Positions 18,476 to 28,600 are shown, numbered from the stretch's first letter. The stretch: DNA of 64,000 nt from RBG-13-68-16 sp041494245 (GCA_041494245.1 JBGQAK010000003.1:124001-188000); one strand, 5' to 3'. A program made the numbers and translations. The notes: generated by a model from the sequence alone, not told the origin.

Positions 18476-18798
18476 GGGGTGATGGTATCCCGAGAAGAGG
18501 CTCGGCGGAGCAGCCTGCGCGGCCCTTCTATTGCGCGTCGGTTGGGCGCTCGGGGGTTACGTGTCTCCGTGGGGGGCTGACGGTCGTCCTCGACACCGAA
18601 GGCGTGACCTAGCTGGTGATGCCCCGCCAGTGGGCTGTTGCGGCCGCTCCGGGGGCGTTGACACGCTCCCGACTGGCGCTCTCCTCGATGCCGCGGAAAT
18701 CGAACTCCTGTACCTGAGTGACACGGGCTGTCCTCGGTGGAGCGTAGACTTCTCAGGAGAGAAGCGCATGCTGTGACGGGTGGCCGAGGAGGACGCCG

Positions 18799-21048
18799 AT
18801 GGAAGGGAATCAGAGGGTCGGTGCGAGCGTCGGTCTGCTGCTGCTCGGCTTCGCGCTCCTGCTGTTTGCGGCGGGGAGATCATCTGCGGGCTTGGGGCCA
18901 CCTGCGTGGTGCGAGCCACCCGAGGCGTTACGCTCGCAGCTCGAGGCTCTCGAGCCCTGGGGCAGCGAGTGCTTCCCCGGGCAGCCGTGCTGGCAGTCGC
19001 GCGTTGATGCGGCAAAGAAGCTGGTGGCGACGTACCCCGACGACCTGTTTGTCAACCACACATACCAGGACCTACTGAGAATCGTTGGCCGCGAAGGTCC
19101 AGGCGCGGCCGGACTGGCTGAGGAGTACAAGGCACGGGCGCGCAAGCACCCCGCCGATGCCGTGGCCCAGTACCTCGCCGGCCGCGTCAGCGAGAACACC
19201 GACGACGAGCGCAAGCTCTACGAGAAGGCCCTGGCGATCGCGCTTGACTTCCCCTGGGCCCACCGTGGCCTGGTGGTCGTTGAGGCGCGCAAGCCGGACC
19301 GCGCGAGCCGTGACCAGGCATTGATGAGGCGAGAGGCCGAGCGGTTCATGACGTTGTGCCCGGCCCAAGTGGGGGCCGCGCTGCAGCTTGCCAACTTGAT
19401 CGAGGACGCGCCGTTTTGGCAGGACCATGTTGCCGGGCTGCGCGCCGCGGTGCAGGCGGCCAGACCCCACCAGCAGATGCAGGCCTACCCGCTGCTGTGG
19501 TCGCTCGAGTTCCGGCTGGCGTCTGTGGCGCAGCACCCCCCGCTCCGCACGCAGGTCGCCTCGGACCTCAAGGCCATCGAGGACCTGCACCTGGTGGACG
19601 ACCTGGGCTGGTGGGCGGCGCGCGCCAAGGGGCTCGAGCTGATGGGCAATGTCGAAGGCAAGAAGCGCCTAGCGGCGGAGCTGGCGCAGAGGCATCCCTG
19701 CAGCCAGCAGGGGGTGGAGGCAGCCTTCGAGAAATGGGGGGCGGATCACCAATACCCGGCTGAAAACGCAGGCGAGGGGGAGAAGGCCAGCTTCGCGAAG
19801 GTGTTCTACGACGCCACCACCGAGTGGCTCCTGCGCTGCCCCGACGAGTTCCAGTTCTGGCTCGTACGCCTGGCCGCGATCGGGCTCCGCAAAGAGCTGC
19901 CCAACGGTGCAGTGAAGACGGACCTCGACCGCATCCTCGACCTGTGGGAGCGCTACAAGGGCCTCGTCAAAATGTGGGAGTCGCCGTACGTTCAAGCGGC
20001 CCGCCTCTTCCTCGACCGCGGAATCGAGATCGAGCGCGTGCCGTCACTCGTCGAGAAGGAAATCGAACTGCGCCGGGAGTCACGCGAAGAAAGGAAGAGC
20101 TGGCCGGAGGAGAAGGAGCGGCAACAGATGATGGTCGGCGACTCGATACAACTGGCCCGCCTCCAAGTGCTCGCGGGCCGCGCGGAGCTGGCCCTGGGGC
20201 GGAAGAATGCGGCCCACAAGGCCCTCGCGGACGCTTCAGCCGCGCTTGATGCGGTGCGCGCAGATGCGACGGAGATCCCCCGGGTGGTGATGGCCCTGCA
20301 TGACGCCGAGGCCGAGCTGTGGGAGCAACGCGCCGGCCTGGCGGCGGCCGAGGGCCACACGCTCGACGCCTCCGCCATGCTCCTGAAGGCCTCGAGCCTG
20401 GCACCGAAGAGGGCGGAGCTAGCCGAAAGGGCGAAGACGTTGTGGCGGCAGGCCGGTGGGAGCGTCGAGGGGTGGGCGCTTCTGACCGCAACTCTCGCGG
20501 AGTCCAGACCGGCCGGTTTAGTCGTCGCCACAGAGCAGAGTGGGTGGGAGAAGGGCGCCACCGCCCTTAAGCCGTTCGACCTCCAAGCACTCGACGGCAA
20601 GCGGTGGACCCTTGAGGACCTCAAGGGCAAGGTGGCTTTCGTCAACGTGTGGGCCACCTGGTGCGGGCCGTGTCGGGAGGAGTTGCCGGAGGTCCAGAAG
20701 CTCTGCGAGCGCCTCAGGGACAGGAAGGACGTGGTGCTGCTCACCCTCAACGTGGATACCGACGTCGGCCTCGTTGCCCCGTTCCTGGCGAACAAGAAGT
20801 ACTCGTTCCCTGCCCTCCTCGCGGACGCGTACATCAGGGATCTCTGGAAGGACAGCCTTTCGATCCCGAGGAACTGGATTTTCGACCGCGCGGGCGTCGT
20901 ACGCTACGAACAGACCGGTTTCGACTCCAGGGCCCGCGACAAATGGGCCGACGGCGTGATGAAGCTCATCGACGGGTTGACCCAAGAGAAAGCCCCTGCC
21001 GACGGGTCGGCACATGGGAAGGAGTCCGGGGTTAGCCGCGGGCCGTGA
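18799..21048 (+). CDS. TPR-like protein with C-terminal TlpA/ResA thioredoxin domain
   Basis: A 749-residue exported or membrane-anchored protein. An N-terminal hydrophobic segment (LLLLGFALLLFAAG, about residues 13-26) is followed by a long helical, TPR-like region (about 90-590). Residues 600-730 form a thioredoxin-like domain of the TlpA/ResA type: NVWATWCGPCREELPEVQKL with redox Cys622 and Cys625, then the cis-Pro region SIPRNWIFD. Such domains reduce disulfides in exported proteins or serve cytochrome-c maturation. The fusion to a very large helical scaffold suggests an extracytoplasmic redox partner docked to a complex. The start is supported by GAGGAGG. It lies alone; no cytochrome or Dsb genes are nearby. 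Confidence 0.8.
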   Translation: MEGNQRVGASVGLLLLGFALLLFAAGRSSAGLGPPAWCEPPEALRSQLEALEPWGSECFPGQPCWQSRVDAAKKLVATYPDDLFVNHTYQDLLRIVGREGPGAAGLAEEYKARARKHPADAVAQYLAGRVSENTDDERKLYEKALAIALDFPWAHRGLVVVEARKPDRASRDQALMRREAERFMTLCPAQVGAALQLANLIEDAPFWQDHVAGLRAAVQAARPHQQMQAYPLLWSLEFRLASVAQHPPLRTQVASDLKAIEDLHLVDDLGWWAARAKGLELMGNVEGKKRLAAELAQRHPCSQQGVEAAFEKWGADHQYPAENAGEGEKASFAKVFYDATTEWLLRCPDEFQFWLVRLAAIGLRKELPNGAVKTDLDRILDLWERYKGLVKMWESPYVQAARLFLDRGIEIERVPSLVEKEIELRRESREERKSWPEEKERQQMMVGDSIQLARLQVLAGRAELALGRKNAAHKALADASAALDAVRADATEIPRVVMALHDAEAELWEQRAGLAAAEGHTLDASAMLLKASSLAPKRAELAERAKTLWRQAGGSVEGWALLTATLAESRPAGLVVATEQSGWEKGATALKPFDLQALDGKRWTLEDLKGKVAFVNVWATWCGPCREELPEVQKLCERLRDRKDVVLLTLNVDTDVGLVAPFLANKKYSFPALLADAYIRDLWKDSLSIPRNWIFDRAGVVRYEQTGFDSRARDKWADGVMKLIDGLTQEKAPADGSAHGKESGVSRGP

Positions 21049-21151
21049 AGGTGTTGGCGTAGTCGCGGGCAAGGTTGATGACGTTCACCTCCACGAGGCC
21101 GTCCGCGTCGCAGCGGTAGTGTTCCTCCACCTCGTTCCTATATAGACCTTA

Positions 21152-21233
21152 CGGAGCGGCCGGCTCCGTTCGTATGCGGCCCTGACGTGTCCGGGTCAAA
21201 CCGCGATCCTACGACCGCGAGCCGGCCGCTCCG
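21152..21233. repeat. 15-bp inverted repeat around a 52-base spacer
   Basis: Arms at 21152-21166 (CGGAGCGGCCGGCTC) and 21219-21233 (its exact reverse complement) can pair perfectly. Each arm can also fold on itself. No T-run follows, so it is not an obvious terminator. It stands 100 bases past the thioredoxin gene at the left edge of the scar-rich region and could be a mobile-element end or a structured transcript end. Confidence 0.55.
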
Positions 21234-21428
21234 CATCAGGCACCAGAGAGCACCGATCGGTACTAGTTGTGTTTCGAGCTTTGCATGGGACAGGGGAAAA
21301 CAACGTTTCGAGGCCCGAATTTCCGCGCAGGTGCGACGATAGCACGACAGTAAGTCAAAACGCCATGGCGGGCGACCCTCGAGTGTGCGACCCCGGTGCG
21401 ACCCGGCGACCCTCTACGTCTCGTAAAT

Positions 21429-21473
21429 TGGTGGAGCCGAGCGGGATCGAACCGTCGACCTCTTGATTGCCAT
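21429..21473 (-). pseudogene. tRNA 3' fragment (Ala-GGC-like)
   Basis: On the minus strand this reads anticodon loop ATGGCAA, variable loop AGGTC, T-loop TTCGATC and acceptor GGCTCCACCA. The T-stem contains mismatches, and the sequence that should form the 5' half (D arm and 5' anticodon stem) is absent. It is therefore a 3' remnant, not a working tRNA. Such 3' halves are left when integrases use tRNA genes as attachment sites. Confidence 0.55.
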
Positions 21474-21689
21474 CCTCGAGTTGTCTGGCTCTGTTGAGGT
21501 GGGAGAGCGACGCCTTCGCGTGCCCCAAGAGCTACCACGCGGGTGGTGCCCCCTACTGAGGCCTCCGATGCGGGCAAGGTGTTTGAGCCGCGTCGCTCGA
21601 CACCGGGCTGCTGGTCCAGCCGAAGATCGCCCGGAAGCAGCTAACCGCCGAGGTTTCAATCCCGGAACGCGATCGTGGTAGGGGAACCA

Positions 21690-22078
21690 AGACTAGCGGC
21701 GTCGGAGGAGGGTCAGGGGGCAAAGGAAGAGGCGAGGGTTGCGTCGTGAAGCCAGAACCGGTCCCCGCAACCATACTGCGGCGTTTTCACGGCACGGTGG
21801 AGCTGGGCCGCTATCTTGTCGGGCGCGATGCGAGCGATTCTGCCGATGAGGTCATCACTCACCTGGTTGGGTTGGGAAATACGACCGCGGGTGTGACCCT
21901 CAAGCTCGAGCCAAAGATGCCCGCCGGCGCCCCGGAGCACGTCGTTCGAATCGTCACCGAGAACAGCCGCGCGTTGAGGTTCACGGGTCAGGGGTTCGAG
22001 GAGGAGCGAAGTCAGTCGGAGTCGATCGATTGGCGCTGTTGTCCCGAGTGGATCATCGGCCGCGGGCGCCATATGTAA
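21690..22078 (+). pseudogene. C-terminal remnant of a DUF499-type ATPase
   Basis: An open frame with a Gly-rich linker (GGGSGGKGRGEG) is followed by LRRFHGTVELGRYLVGRD, a helix-rich stretch and VRIVTENSRALRFTGQGFEEE. From memory this matches the C-terminal tail of the very large DUF499 ATPases that accompany DUF1156 methylases in anti-phage islands. Everything upstream (ATPase core of roughly 900 residues) is missing, and no ribosome site precedes the surviving part. It ends about 245 bases before the tRNA-Pro fragment, so it is probably the surviving right end of a deleted element. Confidence 0.5.
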
Positions 22079-22323
22079 CTCGGGGTCTGAGGGGGTGTTA
22101 GGGGACACGCGGAGCGGAGACTATCTCAAATGAGTCGCGCTGTAGTGTCCTTGACTCCCTTTTGACTCCCTCCCTTCAGCAAGAACTCCGATACCCTCGC
22201 AAGCACTCAGGCAGACAACGGCGCCAGTGGGGAGCCGTAAATAATTACCAAAAAGTGCATTGCGAGCCATTGCAGGAGGGCTGGACAACACTCCGACAAA
22301 CTGAAAGAAACGGCCGGATCAGA

Positions 22324-22369
22324 ATGGGGTTCAAGGGGTCGCGGGTTCGAATCCCGCCGTCCCGACCAA
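22324..22369 (+). repeat. tRNA-Pro(GGG) 3' half, putative attachment scar, copy 1
   Basis: A 46-base sequence running from the anticodon loop ATGGGGT through T-loop TTCGAAT to the acceptor CGTCCCGACCA. The 5' half of the tRNA is absent. It is identical to 45810-45855 in the same orientation. Weaker similarity continues about 90 bases further right in both copies (for example CATTTGCGC-CCTC and GTGGCC). Exact identity starting at the anticodon loop is what tyrosine-recombinase attachment cores inside tRNA genes look like. Confidence 0.75.
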
Positions 22370-22520
22370 ACAAAACAAAGTACCTACGAGCCATCGCAAG
22401 GTGGCTCGAAAGCTGTCTAAACACCATTTGCGCTCCTCAGTTCTGTGGCCTACTCCGAGGAAGAGAATGCCCTCCAAGATCAACCAGGGCGCAGCTCCTG
22501 CTTTGGGGCGCGAAACCTCG

Positions 22521-22578
22521 GGACTTAGAATCCCCGGGGCCACAAGCCCGTAAGGGTTCGAATCCCTTCTCCGGCACC
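22521..22578 (+). pseudogene. tRNA-Leu(TAG) 3' fragment
   Basis: The sequence contains the anticodon region GGACTTAGAATCC, a long class-II variable arm (GGGGCCACAAGCCC), T-arm AAGGGTTCGAATCCCTT and acceptor CTCCGGCACC. The final CCA is broken (ACCG) and the 5' half is missing. It is a third independent tRNA remnant within 1.2 kb. Confidence 0.65.
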
Positions 22579-22800
22579 GCTACTTACGTCACACAGGGGA
22601 GTTTGAGAAATCTTCCCTTCCACCCCGGTTCCACCCTCCCTCCTCAGATGGGCCAGCAGGGGTTGGATCACTCCCCGGCCACACGAACACACTCAACTCG
22701 ACGTGGAGGGCGACTCCGGGCGGCCAAACGAGAAACGACGGGGGGGCTGCAACCTCGAACGGGAAGCCCTCCAGAAGGGAGGCTGTTCGAGATCCACGCT

Positions 22801-22884
22801 CCCTCTTGCAACCCGCCGTAGAATGTGAACAAGGAGACCCAACAAGTGCAGCGGGGCACCCGCTTCGGCCCATACCGTTTCCGG
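22801..22884 (+). pseudogene. broken Ser/Thr-kinase 5' end, copy 1
   Basis: A leader with AAGGAGACCC, then GTG at 22846 and the residues VQRGTRFGPYRF. This matches, base for base over most of its length, the leader and first codons of the truncated kinase at 25404 (CAAGGAGACCC, GTG, QPGTCVGPYEI). Homology stops after about 12 codons, where the sequence becomes the 3' flank of the minus-strand peptidase gene. Confidence 0.5.
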
Positions 22885-22983
22885 CCCGAGCTGCAGGTCA
22901 CCGGAACACCGGCCCGCCTCAAAACCCGCTTCCCGACGCGCGGCGCCCGGAACGCACAGGGCCCGGGTGCGCGCGGCGGGACG

Positions 22984-25128
22984 TCACTTGAGCAAGCCGC
23001 GGACCTTGAGCATCGGCTCGATCTTCGGCTCGCGTCCGCGGAACTCGCGGTACATCGTCGCAAGGTCCTCCGTGTTGCCGCGCGACAGGATCATGGCGCG
23101 GAAGCGGTCGCCGTTCGCGCGGGTCAGGCCGCCGTTCTCCTCGAACCAGGCGAAGGCGTCGTCGTCGAGCATCTCCGCCCACAGATACGCGTAGTAGCCG
23201 GCGGCGTAGCCGTTGCTCCAGACGTGGAGGAAGTAGCTCGAGCGGTAGCGCGACGGCACCTGCGGCAGGTCCACGCCGGTCCTCTTCAGCGCCTCGGCCT
23301 CGAACGGGTCTACCGCCTGCGGCGGCGCGTCTGCGGGGAGTGTGTGCCACTGCATGTCGAGCTGGGCCGCCGCCAGGATCTCGGTGAGGTCGTACCCCTG
23401 GTTGAACGTGGCCGCCTTGCGGATCTTGTCCGCCAGCTCCTGCGGCATCGACTTGCCCGTCGCGCCGTTGATGGCGTAGTGCACCATCACTTTCTGGTCG
23501 AGCGCCCAGTGCTCGTTGATCTGCGACGGGAACTCGACGAAGTCGCGTGCCACGCTGGTGCCGGACAGGCTCGGGTACCGCGCGTCGGCGAACATGCCGT
23601 GCAGGCCGTGCCCGAACTCGTGGAACATCGAGGTGACGTCGTCCCAGCTCAGCAGCGCGGGCTGACCCGGCGCAGGCTTGGTGAAGTTGGCGACGTTGAA
23701 AACGACGGGCTTCGTGCCGAGGAGCTTCGACTGGCCCACGAAGTTCTCCATCCAGGCGCCGCCCGACTTGTTGTCGCGCTTGAAGTAGTCGCAGTAGAAG
23801 AGCGCCATCGGTGAGCCGTCCCGGTCGAACACCTCGAACACCCGCACGTCGGGGTTGTACACGGGGATGTCGTGGCGCTCCTTGAACGTCACCCCGTAGA
23901 GCTCGTGCGCGGCGTAGAACACGCCGTCCTGGAGGACGCGGTTGAGCTCGAAGTACGGCTTGATCTCCGCCTCGTCGAGGTCGTACTTCGCCTTGCGCAC
24001 CTGGTCGGCGTAGAACTCCCAGTCCCAGGGCTCGAGCTTGAAGCCGCCGCGCTGCTTGTCGATCAGGGCCTGGATCTCGGCGGCCTCGTTGCGCGCGTTC
24101 GCCATCGCCACCGGGACGAGCTTGCCGACGAAGTCCTGCACGGCGGCCGCCGTCTTCGCCATCTGGTCCTCGAGCCTCCACGCCGCGTAGCTCGGGTAGC
24201 CGAGGAGCTTGGCCTTCTCGGCGCGGAGCGCGGCCAGCTCGGAGATCGTGGCGCGCGTGTCGTACGCGTCACCGCGCTCGGCGCGCAGCCACGACGCCCG
24301 GAAGAGCTTCTCGCGCGTGGCGCGGTCGGTCAGCGACGACAACGACGGCTGCTGCGTCGTGTTCTGCAGCGGGATCAGCCACTTGCCCTCGAGACCGCCG
24401 GCCTTCGCCACCTGCGCCGCCGCGTCGAGCTCCCCCGGTCCGAACCCAGCCAGCTCGGCCTTGTCGGTGACCACCAGCGCCCCCGCCTTGGCGGCGGCGA
24501 GCAGCTGGTTGCTGAACTTGGCGGAAAGCACCGCGTCCCGCTCGTTGAGCTGCTTGAGCGTCGCCTTGTCGGCGTCGGAGAGCCGGGCGCCCGCATGCAC
24601 GAACTGCTGGTGGTAGTACTCGACGAGGCGCAGCGACTCGGGGTCGAGCTTGAGCGCCGCGTGCACGTCGTAGATCGCCTCGACGCGCTTGAACAGCTTG
24701 GAATTGAGGAAGATCGCGTCCTGCAGCGCGGCGAACTTCGGCGCCACCTCCTCCTTCAGCTTCTGCAGGTTTGGGTTGGTGTTGGAGGACGACAGCCCGT
24801 TGAACACCAAGCCCACGCGGGCCAGCAGCTGGCCGCTCCTCTCCAGGGCCACTAGGGTGTTCTCGAAGGTGGCCGGCGCTGGGTCGTCTGCGATCCTCTC
24901 CGCCTCGAGACGGTTCAGCCTGATCCCCTCCTCGAGCGCCGGCTTGAAGTCCTCGTCCCGGATCTTGTCGAACGGAGGCGCCTGGAACGGCAGCGGGCTC
25001 GGAGTCAGGAACGGGTTGGTCCGCACGGTAGCTGCCTCTGCCGCGGGCTTGTTCTGGTCGGCCGCGGCCGCCCACAGCCCGACCAGCATCATCACGCCGA
25101 AGAAGCCGAGCGTCGAGGTTCGAAACAT
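22984..25128 (-). CDS. M3-family zinc oligopeptidase (peptidyl-dipeptidase Dcp-like), exported
   Basis: A 714-residue metallopeptidase that cleaves short peptides, probably in the periplasm. The start at 25128 follows GGAGGG and opens a signal peptide (LGFFGVMMLVGLWAAAA); an upstream extension to 25176 is Arg-rich and less likely. The zinc-binding HEFGH motif is at residues 503-507 (FHEFGHGLHGMFAD), with the downstream Glu expected in VEFPSQINEHWA. The pattern SRYRSSYFLHVWSNGYAAGYYAYLWAEML is typical of the Dcp/OpdA branch, and length is normal for that branch. It is convergent with a kinase 5' fragment and divergent from another. It may act with the S8 and S9 peptidases in peptide scavenging. 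Confidence 0.9.
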   Translation of the reverse strand: MFRTSTLGFFGVMMLVGLWAAAADQNKPAAEAATVRTNPFLTPSPLPFQAPPFDKIRDEDFKPALEEGIRLNRLEAERIADDPAPATFENTLVALERSGQLLARVGLVFNGLSSSNTNPNLQKLKEEVAPKFAALQDAIFLNSKLFKRVEAIYDVHAALKLDPESLRLVEYYHQQFVHAGARLSDADKATLKQLNERDAVLSAKFSNQLLAAAKAGALVVTDKAELAGFGPGELDAAAQVAKAGGLEGKWLIPLQNTTQQPSLSSLTDRATREKLFRASWLRAERGDAYDTRATISELAALRAEKAKLLGYPSYAAWRLEDQMAKTAAAVQDFVGKLVPVAMANARNEAAEIQALIDKQRGGFKLEPWDWEFYADQVRKAKYDLDEAEIKPYFELNRVLQDGVFYAAHELYGVTFKERHDIPVYNPDVRVFEVFDRDGSPMALFYCDYFKRDNKSGGAWMENFVGQSKLLGTKPVVFNVANFTKPAPGQPALLSWDDVTSMFHEFGHGLHGMFADARYPSLSGTSVARDFVEFPSQINEHWALDQKVMVHYAINGATGKSMPQELADKIRKAATFNQGYDLTEILAAAQLDMQWHTLPADAPPQAVDPFEAEALKRTGVDLPQVPSRYRSSYFLHVWSNGYAAGYYAYLWAEMLDDDAFAWFEENGGLTRANGDRFRAMILSRGNTEDLATMYREFRGREPKIEPMLKVRGLLK

Positions 25129-25403
25129 TGGTCGTGCCCTCCGATTTTTCTGACGTGGCCGCCCGAACGGCGGCACGATGGTCGAGGGGAAACCTTACCC
25201 TTACGGACGCCCAATGGTCAAGCGGAAGCGACGGTCCGGCCTCCAGAGTCTAGGCCGAAGGAAGGGCCTTGGGGGACTGACACGAGCCTCGACGCAGGCA
25301 GCAGATCGCGGCGAGACGCTACCTCCGTCACGGCATTGGCCCCTCCGACATTTGCGCTCCCTCTTTCCATTCGCAGTACACTTTCGACAAGGAGACCCGC
25401 CAA

Positions 25404-25562
25404 GTGCAGCCGGGCACCTGCGTGGGCCCGTACGAGATCGTCGCTCCGATCGGCGCGAGCGGGATGGGCAACGTGTACCGCGCGCGGGACACGCGCCTCG
25501 GCCGAGACCCCGCGATCAAGGTGCTGCCGGCGGAGTTTGCGGCCGATAGCGCGCGGAGGTGA
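25404..25562 (+). pseudogene. truncated Ser/Thr protein kinase N-terminus, copy 2
   Basis: A 52-codon frame with GTG start and AAGGAG site. It encodes the canonical start of a bacterial Ser/Thr kinase: GPYEIVAPIGASGMGNVYRARD (P-loop), then AIKVLPAEF (the invariant Lys), ending at TGA right after ADSARR. The catalytic HRD and DFG motifs are absent. It lies 69 bases before the intact kinase gene at 25631, which is not its continuation, since that gene has its own complete P-loop and VALKVV. Confidence 0.7.
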
Positions 25563-25630
25563 GGTCGTCGCTGTAAACTGAGTGCACTACGTTCGGGCGA
25601 GGTCACGCGGGAGGGAGTGGAGAACCCATC

Positions 25631-28600
25631 ATGCCTACCTCCGACGACCGCAAAGGTGCAGCGCCTCCGGTTCCCGGACCGGGCACGACGCTTGTGCCGC
25701 CGGCGGATGGTACCGGCATCTCGCCGGCAGTTCGTCACATCCTCGGGGGGCGGTACGAGGCGCGGGGCGTGCTCGGGCGCGGGGGCATGGGCGAGGTGTG
25801 GCTCGCGCGGGACCTCAAGCTCCAGGTCGACGTCGCGCTCAAGGTCGTGCGTCCCGAGCGGCTCGGGGAGGCGGGGGCGCTCGAGCGCCTGCGGTCGGAG
25901 GTGCGCTCCGCTCGGGCCGTCGCCTCGCCGAATGTCTGCCGGGTCTACGACCTCGTCGAGGCGGAGGACCTCGAGTGCGTCTCGATGGAGTACGTGGACG
26001 GCACCACGCTGCGCCAGCTCCTCGACGCCCGCAGCCCGCTGACGCTTGCCGAGGTGCGGGAGATCGCGCTGCAGCTGCTGGCAGGTCTGGGGGCCATCCA
26101 CGAGGCGGGGCTCGTCCACCGGGACGTCAAGCCGGAGAACGTCATGCGCACCCGGGCCGGACGGGTCGTCCTGATGGACTTCGGCATCGCCAAGGCGGTG
26201 GCCTCGGGCGGCACCGTCGCTGGGACGCCCGCCTACTGGGCGCCGGAGCAGGCGGCGGGCGCGCCCGCTGATCCCCGGGCCGACGTGTACGCGGCCGGCA
26301 TCGTGCTGGCGGAGATGGTCGCGCCGGGAGGCGTTCGCGAGGGCGACCTGAGGCGGACGCTCTGGCAGGGGCTGCGGGAGGACCCACCGCAGGTCCCCGA
26401 CACCCCGTGGTCGGAGGCGATCCGGAGAGCGGTTGCGAGGGAACCGAATGAGCGCTACCCCTCCGCGCAGGCGCTCGCGCGCGCCCTGGAGGAGATCGCC
26501 CACCGGGTGACGGGGATCGAGGAGGCGCAGCCGTACCCTGGGCTTTCAGCGTTCACCGAGGCGGAGGCGGAGTACTTCTTCGGCCGCGAGGCGGAAGTCG
26601 AGGAGGTGTGGAAGAAGCTGCCGGGGAGGCACCTCCTCGCCGTCGTCGGGCCGTCGGGGGCGGGCAAGAGCAGCTTCCTGCGGGCTGGTCTGATCCCGGC
26701 GAAGCCCGAAGGCTGGGCGCACCTCATCTGCACCCCCGGCGACGCCCCCTTCGTCGCGCTCGGACAGGCGCTCGTCCCCGAGGTCTCGAGCGACACCCAC
26801 GCGATGCGCCAGATGCTGCGCTTTGAGGACACCGACGTCGCGGTGGGGCTGTTCCGCCACTGGAGAAGTGACCATGGCGAAGCGCTCGTCATCGTGGACC
26901 AGCTCGAGGAGCTGTTCACCCTCAATCCACCCGATGTGCAGGCTCGGTTTGCCTGCCTGCTCTCCCGGCTGGTGCTCGACGCGGACGTCCACGTCCTGCT
27001 CACCATGCGGGACGACTTTTTGCTGCGCTGCCAGGCACACGAGGCCCTGCGGCCGGTGTTCAGCGACCTGATGCCGTTGGGCGCTCCCACCGGTGACGCC
27101 CTCCGCCGCGCCCTGGTCCAGCCGGCGTTGAAGTGCGGGTACAGGTTCGAGGACGAGGCGCTCGTCGGGGAGATGCTGCAGGCGGTCGAGGGCGAGCGTG
27201 GGGCGCTGCCTTTGCTTGCCTTCGCGGCGGCGAGCCTGTGGGAGCGGCGCGACCGAACACAGGGGCTGCTCACCCGGAGCGCGTACGAGGCGATCGGGGG
27301 TGTTGCGGGCGCCCTGGCCCAGCACGCCGAGGCGACGCTCGAGAAGGTCGGGACGGATAAGCTCTCGCTCGTGCGCGAGCTGTTCCGAAACCTCGTGACC
27401 GCCGAGGGCACGCGGGCCGTGCGCGACGTGGAAGAGCTGGCCACGGTGTTCCCCGAAGGCCAGCGCGCCGACGCCGAGGCAGTTCTCAGAGCCCTCATCG
27501 ATGCACGTTTGCTTACGAGCTACGAAGCGCACGCGACGGAGCCGGGGCAGAAAGCCGGACGGCGAGTGGAGGTGGTGCACGAGAGCCTGCTGACCGCGTG
27601 GCCTCGCTTGGTGCGGTGGCGGACCGAGGACGAAGGCTCCGCGCAGCTGCGAGACCAGCTCCGCCAGGCGGCGCACCTGTGGGAGGAGAAGGGCCGGCCG
27701 GACGACCTCTTGTGGATGGGGACGTCGTACCAGGAGTACCAGCTCTGGCGCGAGCGCTACCCGGGTGGCCTATCGGAGGTCGAGGAGATCTTCGCCAAGG
27801 CGATGGTCGCCAGGGCCGGCCACCGCCGCCGAGTGCGGCGGATGGCCGTGGCTGCTGGATTCGCTGCGATCGTCCTGATCGCCAGTGGGCTCGGTATCCT
27901 GCTGCGCAGGAGCATGCAGGAGACCGCGCAGCGCGAGGCGGCGCAACTCCTCGCTCTCGGCCGGCTGCGGCTCGCAGATCACCCGAACGCAGCGCTCGCC
28001 TACGCGATTGCCAGCCTCGAGCGGAGCGATAACGACCCCGCGCGCCGCTTCGCCGTCCAGGCGCTCTGGCAAGGCAAGCCGGCGCTCTTCCTCACGGACA
28101 AAGTCGTTTCAGGTTGGTTCGCGTGGAGTCCCGGGGGTGAGCGCTTCGCCGTTAGCGGCAACTCCGGCCTCGCAGTCGTGGACCGGGACACGCTCGAACA
28201 ACGGCAACTCAGCTCGGCCGGCCACTCAAACGTCGGGTTCACATCGGACGGGCGGCATCTGCTGACCCATCCTATGAAGACTCCGGGAACCTGCGAGGTC
28301 TGGGCCCTGCCGGAGGGGCGCCTCGAGCGCTCCCTCGAGCTCGGCCGATTCGCCCTGGGGCCGTCCGACGACCACCTGCTGGTCTTTGAGTTCGACCGGA
28401 CGGTGCCGCAGCCGGGACGCGTGGCGCTCGTGCGTCGTGTTTCGCTCGACGGCTCGCCCGATCAAGTGCTCGGCCGCTGGGTGGCGCGCGGCCCGGTGTC
28501 CTTCGACGTCGACCCGGCCGTTAGGTGGATCGTCTACTCCGTCCTCCCCGAGCACGGCCACCTCTTCCTGCAGCGGCTCGACGACCTCTCGGCGCCGCCG

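Noticed and set aside
18531..18776. An 81-codon plus-strand frame upstream of the thioredoxin gene.
   Set aside because: No ribosome site, Arg/Gly-rich first half and no similarity to known folds.
21429..21473. tmRNA 3' end (which also ends GGCTCCACCA).
   Set aside because: The anticodon-loop-like ATGGCAA and AGGTC variable loop fit a tRNA remnant, and no tag-peptide frame or pseudoknot-like region was seen upstream. It cannot be excluded entirely.
22324..22369. Functional tRNA-Pro gene.
   Set aside because: No D arm, 5' acceptor strand or 5' anticodon stem can be found upstream in either copy; only the 3' half is present.
22919..24855. Long open frames on both strands across the M3 peptidase region, including Val/Leu/Arg-rich plus-strand frames of more than 300 codons.
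   Set aside because: They are complements of a high-GC gene with strong third-position bias. They have no domain motifs or ribosome sites, whereas the minus-strand frame carries HEFGH and a signal peptide.
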